From contig CM043953.1 in the NCBI GenBank assembly GCA_014529385.2, positions 80,856,338-80,920,337 of the forward strand: a stretch of 64,000 bases of DNA, written 5' to 3'. The position numbers were made by a program, and so were the translations under genes. The DNA comes from Adiantum capillus-veneris. Lineage: Eukaryota > Streptophyta > Polypodiopsida > Polypodiales > Pteridaceae. Below are positions 34,566 to 44,858 of this stretch, piece after piece. The notes under the pieces are model-generated. The model did no database searches, was not told the DNA's origin, and saw nothing but the letters and a program-made list of their open reading frames with translations. Every line of letters starts with the position of its first letter. Position 1 is the first letter of the stretch.

Positions 34566-35165
34566 AGTCACCAAAGTGAGCAGGCACCGTGGGTGAAGGC
34601 ACTGTAGAGACTACATGTGGAGTAGGTATTGGCATTGGTCTTGGCGCATAGGAATCCCTTGGGTTCCACGTTTGGTACAGTGTTGTGCCATGTGGCGGAC
34701 CAAAGTTCATATGGGTGGCCCTGGGCATAGCAAACGTCAGATGTGACATGCTAATGCTAGCCGGTATGGTCCCATGGAAATAAGAGATTGGGTGTTGTGG
34801 TTGTGGAGCATAGGTGGTGGAAACAATGGGAGGGGTAGGAACTACATGAGTATGAGGACCTATAGGTATATACGATTGGTACACACTTGTAGGTACTGTT
34901 GCAGGCATTGAGCTACTATGTAGTGGTGCTTTACTAACAAATGAGGTCCATGGCGTGTTTCTTGGCATGCCCATCATTGGGTAGCCATGGTAGCCGTGGT
35001 GTCATCAAGGGAAAGATAAGCTAGGCTTGGAAAAGTAAAGCTATCACTTGTGGGCTCAGATTGCACTGAGACCCCTGGTGAAACAACATGTGGAGGATCA
35101 ATCGGACTTACTGAGGGAGTCTCCATTTGCAATAAGGTTGGTTGTTTAGCCTTCCCTGTATCCAA
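34537..35165 (-). pseudogene. Element N gag linker, Pro/Thr/Ser-rich
   Basis: Two minus-strand frames (35165-34974 and 34977-34537), low complexity and rich in Pro, Thr, Ser and His (HTHVVPTPPIVSTTYAPQPQ). They link the N-terminal extension to the gag core. At least one frameshift near 34975. No domain recognised. Confidence 0.55.
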
Positions 35166-36114
35166 GAATCTGACCCGTTGAAGGCATGTGGATCCCCTTG
35201 TTCTGTCTCTCTAGCTCAATAACCCTATGGATGACCTCACAAACTCTTTGTTGTTGATCCTCCACACTAGTAGCACCCATTGTGGATTGTAGGACATCTA
35301 ACCAACCCACGTGATAGGTGTGACATGTGTATAGGTCGGTTAGAGTCTCCGTTTGTAGTTTGTACTCCCAGTTCTCATTTAAGAACACTCCATCTAGGCT
35401 TGAGGTGCTAGGGGTGTCCTTTGAGCTAGATGCAATGTTTCTCTCTATGGGTTGACCCTTAGTGGTAGCTAATTCAAGATCGCTCGATTGCTCTGCTAGC
35501 AAGGATATTGACATAGGAGCTTTCGATTTTAACTCTCTTTGTTGCTCCACCTTGCATAAGCTCTCGAGTTCCTTTTCCCTCGCTGCAAGGATATACTTCT
35601 CAACCTCTTGCACTTCGGCAAGGCTTCTACCATCAGGTAATATAACCTCGGAGGAAAATAGCTCTGAAGAGTCAGGGGGTGCAGTGCATGGAGTATTCAC
35701 GTGCACACTCTCTAAGGGCATAGGGTCTACATTGGTCATGAATGGCAAATTTAATTTCCCACCCCCCTCATTTACATCATTAGCTCCATGTTCGGAGCGA
35801 GTGGCTCTACTAAAGGTTTCCTTCAAGCGGCTAAGCATGCTCGGCCCGGACCGTGGGACCATGGCATTCATGTCTTGGCTTGAGCTATCGAGATTAGGCA
35901 TTGGGAAACCCTCCATGACGTCGTAGTCAGAGGAAGAGTCACTAGCTGCTATGTTTGGATCTTGGTTTGCACTACCTTGGGTCCCCGCCGAGTGCCTGGA
36001 ACCTAAGGTAGGTGGATATTGAGAACTTGCGTAAGTCAAAATTCTCTCTAGTTGCTCTGCCTCTAACACACGACCAGAGCGCAAATGTATGTGCCTTTGG
36101 CACCCTACAAGCAT
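35146..36114 (-). CDS. Element N gag N-terminal extension
   Basis: 322 codons without a stop, starting MLVGCQRHIHLRSGRVLEAEQ. The RLRSGR-like start is common in plant gypsy gag leaders. The middle is acidic and Ser-rich. Two predicted helical stretches (LAEVQEVEKYILAAREKELESLCKVEQQ, positions about 165-195, and QQQRVCEVIHRVIELERQ near 290) look like coiled coils. It is the longest intact frame of the element and starts 734 bases after the PBS. The frame shifts at its end into the next linker. Function is inferred as part of Gag. Confidence 0.6.
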   Translation of the reverse strand: MLVGCQRHIHLRSGRVLEAEQLERILTYASSQYPPTLGSRHSAGTQGSANQDPNIAASDSSSDYDVMEGFPMPNLDSSSQDMNAMVPRSGPSMLSRLKETFSRATRSEHGANDVNEGGGKLNLPFMTNVDPMPLESVHVNTPCTAPPDSSELFSSEVILPDGRSLAEVQEVEKYILAAREKELESLCKVEQQRELKSKAPMSISLLAEQSSDLELATTKGQPIERNIASSSKDTPSTSSLDGVFLNENWEYKLQTETLTDLYTCHTYHVGWLDVLQSTMGATSVEDQQQRVCEVIHRVIELERQNKGIHMPSTGQILGYREG

Positions 36115-36848
36115 CGGTGAATAACCTCGAAGGTTAACCGTTTACTTTTTTAGGCGTCCGTTTTCACTCGTTTTTTGATGTTTTTTTAATGTTTTTTAAT
36201 GATCGGTTTTTTTACTAAAGTGTGTGATAGCTCGAAATGAGAGTATCACTCAAAGGATAGCAGTGTGCTTTACAACACGACATTCGATCAACTGAAGCTC
36301 CGTTGGTCCTCAAAAAGGTCGATTTTTAACTATGTGTGAGGCTAAAATACATAATTCTAAAGGGCGACTGAGGCCTGAGCCTAAGCATGAGCTTGGGCTT
36401 GGTTCTGGGAGATATTCTCGATCCCAGTCCTACCTTTAATTTTCTTTATTTTTTTTGAGATAAGGTCGCTGCGGCCGCTATGTGCGCACGAGCACGCACA
36501 CACCTAACCTACCTACTTACCAATTATACAGCTACTGTTACACACTAACACACTACTACAGAAACTCACTAGCTAACACAACTACTTACTGTACTTTACA
36601 CAAAACTAACATTATGGATATACAACTCTAATACTAACACCTTATCAAAGAGAAAAGACAGTACCTTTCAAAACCTTAGTAACAAAGAAAACACGGTACC
36701 TTTCAATTCCTTATTAACAAAATAATACACAGCAGCATAAAAAACTCCTTCTTCTCAACACACACACACCTTCCTTATCTACCTTTCCAACAATTGAAAT
36801 TGCACCACAAAAAAGCACATAGTGTCATTCAAGCTTAGTGTATGGCAT

Positions 36849-36866
36849 TCCCCGGCAGCGGCGCCA
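36849..36866 (-). promoter_or_regulatory. Element N primer binding site (Asp tRNA)
   Basis: The plus strand TCCCCGGCAGCGGCGCCA matches the 3' end of plant tRNA-Asp (TCCCCGGCAACGGCGCCA) with one mismatch. It lies four bases from the LTR terminus. Use of Asp tRNA is seen in several plant gypsy lineages. Confidence 0.88.
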
Positions 36867-36870
36867 AAAA

Positions 36871-37094
36871 TGTGCGCGTCTGTCGCACGTGTCAATGCCA
36901 GGGACTTGCAGATACACTGTGTGCGAGCCACAAATGGCTCCAAGCACGCAACTAGCCTAAACTAGTAAGCTCAAAGATGACGATGGTGTGTCACTCACCG
37001 CTCTATGCTTGCTATGGTGGAGGATTCCTTGCCATGAAGAAGAGGGAGACGCCACTACGGCGTGCTCAACCGCCTCGCCGCCGTCGCAATGCTC

Positions 37095-37148
<54 letters not shown>

Positions 37149-37456
37149 GCATACACGCACACACAAGGAGATGAAGAAGAAGAAGAGGGAGATGGAGCAA
37201 GAGCACTCTTCAATTGCACAAATGAAAGAATGAGTGAATTTTAGGTTTAGTTGACTTTTATATGAGCTCGCCCCATTCACACTTGGGCACCCATGCTTAG
37301 CCAACTAATCCCTTGAATGTTCCAGTTAGAGTGCGCCTCTCATCGGCGATCACTCTTACCCTTTTCCTATTGGACCGACAAGCCTGGTACCTGACTCTAC
37401 CAAATAAATAATACGGCGTCCATTGTAGGTGATAGGAATGTGCATGAGGGTTAATA
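36871..37456 (-). mobile_element. Element N 5' LTR (586 bp)
   Basis: Near-identical to the 3' LTR. The outer end reads TTAATA where the other reads TTAACA, and the exact ACATA duplication begins at the next base. The CT tract (37096-37146) differs from the AC/CT compound tract of its partner. Confidence 0.9.
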
Positions 37457-37536
37457 ACATACTTAGTGAGCTAGTTATAGCTTACGGGTTGGTAGATTCA
37501 CAGGTTTAGGAGTGAGCTACATTGTCAAGATTTTGG

Positions 37537-37775
37537 AAATTTATGTATACCATATGTGGATTTGTCTACTATGACACTGAATGTCTATTTATGATGTGAT
37601 TTTGGTGAGATTTTGTTCAAATTTCAAGGGAAACTCTATCAAAATTTTCACAGATTTATGTATACCATATGTGGATTTGTCTATTGAGACATTGAGTGTC
37701 TGTTTATGGTGCAATTTTGGTGAGATTTTTGAGATTTTGTTCAAATTTCAAGGGAAACTCTATTGGATTTTCCCA
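37537..37775. repeat. Two tandem units of about 115 bp
   Basis: Starts at 37539 and 37654, both with ATTTATGTATACC, GTGGATTTGTCTA and TTCAAGGGAAACTCTAT. The second unit has a small internal duplication of GAGATTTT. Confidence 0.85.
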
Positions 37776-37994
37776 GATTCTTGCCATGCTTTGTGCGTAT
37801 ATGCAGTTTACTCTCTGATGGTTTGGTGATCGAGTGTGATTCCCATTTTGCCAATAATCGAGTTTTTACTCACTTTGACAGGATTTGTTGACATCAAATC
37901 ATCATAAATCAAATTTAAATCCAAATCCAAGTCTATATCCAAATCAATTTCCATTACATACCTGGGTTAACAAAATCATAGTAGGGGTAATGGT

Positions 37995-38262
37995 CCCCAT
38001 CCATTGCAGCATGATTTTGTAATCGGGTTGCCTAAATCATGAATCTATACCAATGAATTATGTTGCCTAAATTGGTAAATCTATACTTGTGTTACCTTAA
38101 CTAATGAATCTGCACTTAATATTGTTTAAACTCGTGAATCTATGGTTTGTTGATGTGCTGCCTAAATCGGCAAGTCTACACAATGAATTGATGTTGCCTA
38201 AATCGATGAATCTACACCAGGATGAGCATATACACACTGCCTAAATTAACAAATATGTGTGC
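37995..38262. repeat. Degenerate short tandem array (TTGCCTAAAT unit)
   Basis: About six diverged units of 35-50 bp with a core of TGCCTAAATC followed by GAATCTA(C/T)AC. No coding potential. Confidence 0.7.
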
Positions 38263-38783
38263 ACATGACGAATGGATTCGATAAAGCATAAAAGACAAAA
38301 TATTTACTATTTGTTTGATGCTAAATTGGAGTATGTTTGCGTATCAAAGTACTTACAAATTGTTGTCCATTATCCCAAAGCACCTTAGCGCACGTAAGTA
38401 GTCGTATAGCGCTTAATATCAAATGATGTCAATAGCAATTCCATTTAGTGCAATTATGAGCCACGACATTGACTGCTAAGTAAAAGATAAAAATAGGAAT
38501 GATGTATTTATAATGTACATGCCTGGAGAAGATTCTACATTTGAAAATATAAGTGCGTGTGTGTGCATATCAAGAGAGCTATAATGGACAGAATCACAAC
38601 TTGGATCTTAGGCTTTTGCAAATAGAATTCTTGTTCAAGGTGGAGAGAGTTGGAACTATCAAACTCACATCAAAGTATAGTTAACAAGTTAAGAATGTGT
38701 CAATTGGCTATCAAATAAAATAGAGTACTATCATGTTAAATATAAATCTGGAAAAAATAGTGGATTCGTTTAGTCTCTAGAGC

Positions 38784-39466
38784 TGTTAAGAAATAGGACG
38801 TAGCTAAGTAGATGAATGAGTAGTTTACTTAATGGAGAGAGACAAATTATATCACACGAGAGATTATAGAGAGAGAGAGAGAGAGAGCACACGATATATG
38901 TGGTTCACCCAATGTGGGCTACATCCACGCGGAAGAAGCCACTCAATGGCTTTAGTACTTCAAATAAGAAGTAGGTTACAAAAGGATTATGCCCTTAATA
39001 GAGCTCCCATCTTGCTTCACTCTCACCACTTCACACCCCCATGTTGCATTCACTTCACACTCCAAAATGTGTGTAGAAATGGTCTCCTTTTATAGGCCAA
39101 AAGGGCTACCCTCTCTCATGACACGCAGCCGTGTGTAGTTGTCCTTGTGTAGACAAGTCCAAATGGACCCTCCAATCCGCCCATGTGTGGCCGCCCTTGA
39201 GAAGACAAGTTCGTCTTTGAAATCGGTTACCGGTCATTGACTTTCGACCATCGGCCACTCATCAACCGGCCAAACGACCATCTGTTTTTCGACCACTTTT
39301 TGGATGCCGGCTAGCCATAATATTTCAGCAAAAGGCATATTCTGGTGAAGCTCGGACGAGTGATTTTTCTTCACACAAGATGGGTTCTCCTCATGATGGG
39401 GGCCATACAAATGTGTGTTTTTAATACAAAAAATTACAAGGGGTAAATCAGGCTCCATACTTAACT
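38784..39466 (-). mobile_element. Solo LTR S2, inverted copy of S1
   Basis: The reverse complement of the S1 LTR along its length (683 bp; shorter microsatellites). Its outer base is mutated (CTTAACT). Flanks AGAGC (38779-38783) and AGAAC (39467-39471) form an imperfect target duplication. A clear TATA box (minus strand CTATAAAAGG, 39086-39095) marks the transcription direction of the family. Confidence 0.85.
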
Positions 39467-39471
39467 AGAAC

Positions 39472-40520
39472 AGTACAAGTGTTTAAGATATTTGATACTA
39501 AATATTGAATTGAATTGCACACGAAGGACTTGTCGCAGTTGTGACTAGGTATAACACAATTAGAAAACAAAGAGGTAAAGACACCTACAAACATATCTAG
39601 ATAGTCATAACCTATGAATCACTAGAATGAGAATAATAATGTTCATGGATCTTGTTCAATACAAAGTGAAGAAGACAATCAAAGGTGTTAAGGCCATGCA
39701 CAACACATACAACACAAAGCTTAAATAAAATTAGGAGAAATACGGACAGTTCCAAATGCAAGTACAAAATTGTGCTAGAATAACTATAGAGAAATGTGTA
39801 GGAATAACAATGATTCCTAATTTGGGGAATTGAATGTGGTCAATAATAAGCAGACAAATGTTTATCGCACAAGGTAACCATCTAAATCTAGTATAGTTTT
39901 TCACAATATGAAGTGCTTGTATTGTTATGAGGGGATTGGACACCCATCCTTTTCAATATAGACACAATACAAAAGAAGGGTAAATTTCAAGTGCTTTATC
40001 AATAACTATTTCATCTTTAGCAGGACTAGGAGAAAACAATGCTAAACATGAAGTATGCCAAGAGAATTTATAAAGAGAAGGTACCACCTCGCTTAGAAAA
40101 TAGATGATTTGTTTATTTATCATCCACCAAAGTGCTGCAAAAGCCTAGCGCTCAACCAATCAAGAAAAATAATCAGTTACGAAGTGTTATCGCCTATCGT
40201 GCACTCTTGACATCTAAATAATTAACAAAAAGAAAATTATGCTTGAGCACAAATGAATAAATAAATAAAATAATCCTTACTTATAGAAACTTAAATTTCC
40301 TAAAACTTAGCAGGAAGAAAATATATACAGTTCTGACCATAAATAAATAAAATAATCCTTACTTATAGAAACTTCAATTTCCTAAAACTTAGCAGGAAGA
40401 AAATTTATACAGTTCTGACCGAACATTATAAAGAAACTAGAAACACAATAAAAGTAAAGTACAATAACCAAGTTTCTCTTGTTTTGTGACTCGAGCAATT
40501 AAAAGAAAGGAGAACTACAT
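39472..40520. other. AT-rich spacer with an 82-bp tandem duplication
   Basis: No supported gene. Units at about 40259-40340 and 40341-40422 are near-identical (TAATCCTTACTTATAG ... TACAGTTCTGACC). Confidence 0.6.
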
Positions 40521-41076
40521 GCAATTAATAGATACATAAGGAGCCATAGACTATAAGTCTTTGGTGGGACACCTTTTAAGTACATAAGTAGCACAACATG
40601 ACAAGTTTAAGCCAAAATGAATGTGGTAAAGCATGGCTCTTGACTATAAATTGTGTCACCTCCATAAGCGACTTGTTTTTTCTTTGAGCAACACCATTTT
40701 GTTAAGGTGTATACGAAACTATACATTAGTGTTTTATCCCGCGACTAGCCAAAAAGGCATTAAATTCACAAGAAATATACTCCCCTCCTCGATCTAAACG
40801 AAGGGTGTCCATACTACATTTAGAGACATTTTCAGCCACAACCAAAAATTTCTTGAAATAGATGAACACTTTGGACTTCGCTTTAAGTGGATAGACCCGT
40901 GCATGCCTAGAGTAATCATGAATAAAATTCATGAAGTAGGGGTAATTACACAAGGATGGAGTTTTCATAGGCCCACCAAACATCACTATGCACAAGTTAT
41001 CCCCATCCAATTTGTCCTCAACAATAAACATTTTCAAAATATATGTGTTGTTGTCAATCATGGTGAGTGACTGCAC
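40520..41076 (-). pseudogene. C2 copia integrase fused to gag start by deletion
   Basis: Minus strand. A gag N-terminus (MIDNNTYILKMFIVEDKLDGDN, Met at about 41060) joins at about 40997 directly to the integrase core (FIHDYSRHARVYPLKAK, RLDRGGEYISCEFNAFLASRGI). The gag core, knuckle, protease and GAG-pre-integrase are deleted, and the first catalytic Asp region is shifted out of frame. Integrase continues beyond the stop to about 40520 (QNGVAQRKNKSLMEVTQF, ATYVLKRCPTKDL). The catalytic Glu is Gln here. The inverted 5' LTR lies to the right. Confidence 0.82.
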
Positions 41077-41406
41077 TTAATGTGAAAACTACCCCAAAAG
41101 AGGAAAAATGAAGTAGGATTAACATGTGGTATATAGCACAACTTGAAGAGGAATGTAAGGAACCTGTTCTACATAAAATTCTACCCACAAAAATTATGCA
41201 CAAAAGGATGAAATTGCTTGCACAATACTGCTTGTACTGGAACGAAATGACCCCAAATCGAAATTCTAAGGACAATGCACTTTGAGCCAGGCCTAAAGTA
41301 TTACTCCACTTGCTGATGCTCACCAAATCTCACCTCATTCAAATAAATTGAGCAAGGGGGTGATGGCGACTGTGTCGGGGAGGACACAATCTACTTTGAT
41401 ACAGTT

Positions 41407-41535
41407 TGTTGGAACTAGGGTTGTCGAGATGCACACAGAGCTTGGAGAATATGAAGAAGCTCAAGGCACACGAGAGAGAGTGCATTGATTAGTGTGCAAA
41501 TAGAAATATAAGTTATTCCTAGACCGATGGGCATA
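41407..41535 (-). mobile_element. C2 5' LTR fragment with degenerate PBS
   Basis: TGTTGGAACTAGGGTTG and the following about 125 bases match the C LTR terminus. The match ends at GATGGGCATA. The adjacent 41391-41404 (minus CTGTATCAAAG) is a decayed initiator-Met PBS. Confidence 0.8.
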
Positions 41536-41594
41536 ATTCTTCATGTTCCAAGTTACTTGTGCTATCCATCTTCATTAGTATGCAATGGAGGTCA

Positions 41595-41931
41595 GCATAA
41601 ATAGTGAACATAATGTGCAATACTATCTTTCATGGGAAGGAACTCGCTAGCTGCCAACACGAGAGAATGACACCTCTTGAATGCAGAGTGGTTATTAGGA
41701 GAGTAGGCCATCCCAATAGAGGGATACTCACATTGTAGGTCTTTAGAGAGAGAAAGATTCAATGTAGCACCAGGAAATGGGAAATTATTGCAAAAGTTAG
41801 TCTTCCCAATGAAGGTAGCTAGCCACGTGGCCCAAGAAGTCCAAGGATCTGTAAATATGGGTTGAGTACAAAAAAATTGAAAGGGTGCAATCCCATAGTA
41901 GATACTAAAAAAGGGAAACCCCAGATTTCAT
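41595..41931 (-). pseudogene. Unidentified protein-like open frame
   Basis: The minus strand is open for about 112 codons without an ATG start. Its composition is convincing: YYGIAPFQFFCTQPIF, DPWTSWATWLATFIGKTNF, then LSLSKDLQCEYPSIGMAYS. It ends at a TGA (41592-41594). It sits between the inverted C2 5' fragment and the plus-strand C2 3' half and matches no copia domain I know. Possibly a captured host exon or a fragment of another element. Confidence 0.3.
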
Positions 41932-41933
41932 AA

Positions 41934-43055
41934 GGGAAATTGTGTGCAAATGCAAGAAAGCTTTGTATGGGTTGAAGCAATCTCCCTCATGCTTGATATG
42001 AGAAATCTAACACTCATTTGGTTAAACAAGGCCTTTGTAACAGTCCAAGTGAAAGCATTTTGTACGGCAACAAACGTGAGGGTGATGGATATCTCATCAT
42101 CGTTCTGTATGTAGATGATTTGTTGATTATTGGTCCAAATGAGACACACATGTTTGAATTCAAGGCTAAATTGAATGCTATTTTCAAGATGAAAAACTTG
42201 CGGCTTTCGCATCATTACTTGGGCATACACTTTACTATGTACGTTTGGACTTGAGAACTTTCGCATCATTACTTGGGCATACACTTTACTATGTACGTTT
42301 GGACTTGAGAACTACAAGCTTAATTTTCCTCCGATGGAAACAAGTTCGAAATTGAGTCTTCATGATATTGAAGATATTGTGGATGTCGCTTTTTATCTAT
42401 TGGATTCCTAATTTATCTATGCAATACGAGGCTAGATATTTAGTTTTCAGTCGCAGATGTAGGTAGATTTATGCATAGCTTGGGGTTTAAGCATTGTCAA
42501 GTTGTCAAAAGGATCTTTCCCTACTTGAGTGACACTTTACATTTTGGATTGTTTATGCTAAGGGGAATCATTGCCACCAGACTTGCATGCTATTTTGGAC
42601 TCAGATTGGGATAGATTGGGATGGTTGTTATGACACATGAGTTTCCACAAGTGGTTTTTGATTCATGCTTGACAATTCATGCATATCATTGTCGAGAAAG
42701 AAGAAACCTATTGTGGACACTTTGAGTTGTGTAGTTGAGTACATGGCTCTCTTCACAACTATGATTGAGTGTGTATGGCTTTGATGCCTTGTGGATGATC
42801 TGGGTGTTACACAAGACACTACCAACATCATCTACACTGATAGTCAGAGCGCATTGGCAGTTGCAAGGAACCAACTTTTTCATGCTTGCACAAAGCAAAT
42901 TGAGGTGCATTTTCACTATGTTAGGGAAGAGACTGTTGGCAAGAGAGATTAGTTTGGCTTATGTGCCGACACATGACAACCTTGCAGATTGGTTCACAAA
43001 GTCATTGCCTCGTGAGCAATCCAAAGCTTTGGGCTTGCTTCCCTTTGTGGATTGA
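41934..43055 (+). pseudogene. pol: C2 copia RT and RNase H, opposite strand to its 5' half
   Basis: Plus strand, C family: VCKCKKALYGLKQSPS, then the intact YVDD box in IIVLYVDDLLIIGPNETHMFEF (42090-42160). A 54-bp tandem duplication carrying a TGA follows (42204-42311). A decayed connection domain leads to RNase H with [31 protein letters not shown] (split across frames) and a C-terminus at about 43020-43055 (TKSLPREQSKALGLLPF). Many stops. The RNase H end, PPT and LTR follow in normal order. Confidence 0.85.
42204..42311. repeat. 54-bp tandem duplication in C2 RT
   Basis: Two consecutive identical copies (CTTTCGCATCATTACTTGGG start), period 54. It is in frame but carries a TGA in each copy. 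Confidence 0.92.
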
Positions 43056-43132
43056 TCATGTCCTTAGGACACGGCACTTCCCTATACACTATGTGGTACC
43101 TCTCATTCAGTGCATCACTCCTAGTGGGGATT

Positions 43133-43359
43133 TGTTACCATATATGTGGTAGTGATATGTTTGAACACACTTAGAACTTCCAAGGCACTTTTTCCCTCAT
43201 TGGGAGGTTTTTTTCCTCATGCATAGTATATATGCCCATCATTCTAGGGCTAACTTATCTTTCTATTTGTGCACGAAGCAAGACACTTTATGTTGTCTGC
43301 CTTGAGCTTCTTCATCTTCTCCAAGGTGTGTGTGCATCCGTACAACCCTAATTTCAGCA
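43133..43359 (+). mobile_element. C2 3' LTR (227 bp)
   Basis: TGTTACCATATATGTGG to CCTAATTTCAGCA, the same length as the C0 LTR. AGTGGGGATT just before it is the PPT. Confidence 0.88.
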
Positions 43360-43894
43360 ATTACTTGGTTGGTTTCTCATTGTAGTACTTTGTTTTGGTT
43401 CCTTTTATTTTGGTTATCTTGGTCACTTTTGCATAGAGTGAGGAACCTTTAAGAGATGGCCCTAGTGGAGACTAAAATTTTGCATTTTTCCTTTACTTAG
43501 CCTTAATTTGGTTGTAATAGTTATTTATATCCCACTATATTCTAGAAGAAAGTAGGTTTATTATTGTGAACTTAAGAGATATGTTTTTCGGATGTCTTCT
43601 ATTATGTTGGGTAGCAGGTCTTGTCCTACTTTATAAAGCTTAGAGATTATGGATGCCTACTCATCCAAGTTTTTTTGTTCTCTTTTTATAAATGTTTACT
43701 TTGATGGGATTTTTTTATATGTTCATAAATAGTTAATTGCTGATTATTATACAGTAATTGCAAGATTGGAAGCCTCGACATATTTTCCATAAGGCTCTAA
43801 GCTGGTTTCCAATTGCTAACCTTTATTTAGAATTCGGAGGCTACTGTTTTTGACCCACAAAAATTTACTAAGTTTCTTTTTTAATTCACTTAAT
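43360..43894. other. Spacer
   Basis: AT-rich, no open frame, repeat or motif I can support. Confidence 0.5.
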
Positions 43895-44254
43895 TGTTGG
43901 GATGTGAGGTTTTGTTGCATCTCTTGTGTGAACAATCTTTTCCACCTAGAAAAGTCATGTGTCAATAGCCCATGTGAAGAACCCCTTACAACCCATGTAT
44001 AAAGAAAAGCCACGTGTGTTTGTGCATAAGCAGCCACATCTTGTGCTCATGTGTCAAAAGGCTATCTCTTTTGTATAAACCTATTTAGAGGCACATTTTG
44101 CTGAATAAAAGTAAGTCTATCATTTGCAATTATACTCTATATTGTATTGTGCAATAGTTTCTCTCTCAAGCTCTACATTAACCTCTCTAAGCATGCCATT
44201 AGCGTGAATAGGACACTAACCTATCCACCTTAACCCTACAACCGGTATCAGAGC
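43895..44254 (+). mobile_element. LTR Q with adjoining PBS
   Basis: TGTTGGGATGTGAGG to AACCCTACA (43895-44240, 346 bp), with TATA-like TGTATAAAC near 44072 and GGTATCAGAGC (initiator-Met PBS core) at 44244-44254. It is the 5' end of an LTR retrotransposon whose interior is not recognisable downstream. Confidence 0.65.
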
Positions 44255-44858
44255 ATGGCTTAGATTAGCATTTCCTAATCTATTTTAAATCATAAGCATC
44301 CTTAGTATGCCAGATTGCAGCGGCCCTCTCTCCCTTAGCCATTGCAATTATTAATTTAATACCTCTTTGTCGTGTCAATTACATCGTTAACTTTCTTCTA
44401 ATGAAGTCCTTTAGTAATGGGATACGTACTATTGGTGCCACTACCCATGCTAATTGATTAGAAAGAGAATTTAACGCTTGTCCATAGTTGCATCATAATT
44501 GGCATATCATTCGCATCAATAATTATATTAAAATTTTGTATTTTTTGTGCATATTTTGCTTAGCTCTATCGCAAATTTGAGAGCTCTTAAGTTATTTAAT
44601 TAGCAGAGAGTGTGCTAAATTCATCATTCTACCTTGGTCATTTTTGCTCACAAGCATATTTAAATAATCTCTACACTTTTGGATTATGTGTGTGTGTGTG
44701 TGTGCGCGCGCGCGCGTTGTGGATCTCGACATCTCTTGGACACATTTGCCGCATCACTCTCATCAAGCCACGTCTCCAAAACTACAACACGATCGACTCT
44801 TATCAACAAGATTGGCAGGTCCCACAGAGTCTTGCCAGTCATCTCAATTGCCTCACGG
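44255..44858. other. Spacer with GT/GC tract
   Basis: No supported gene. An alternating (GT)n(GC)n tract at 44687-44716 gives open frames in three registers that are artefacts. Confidence 0.6.

Larger units (their letters stand above)
30253..37456 (-). mobile_element. Element N, complete non-autonomous LTR retrotransposon
   Basis: Direct LTRs lie at 30253-30847 and 36871-37456. The PPT is at 30848-30860 and the Asp-tRNA PBS at 36849-36866, and an exact 5-bp target duplication ACATA flanks it (30248-30252 and 37457-37461). The 6-kb interior encodes gag with a long N-terminal extension, a protease remnant and a further basic/proline-rich frame. No reverse transcriptase, RNase H or integrase motif is seen on either strand. 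This is the structure of a TR-GAG-like element moved in trans by an autonomous relative. Confidence 0.88.

Noticed and set aside
19711-44254. tRNA genes suggested by tRNA-like strings
   Set aside because: The strings are only 11-18-base primer binding sites beside LTRs; no cloverleaf or A/B boxes surround them.
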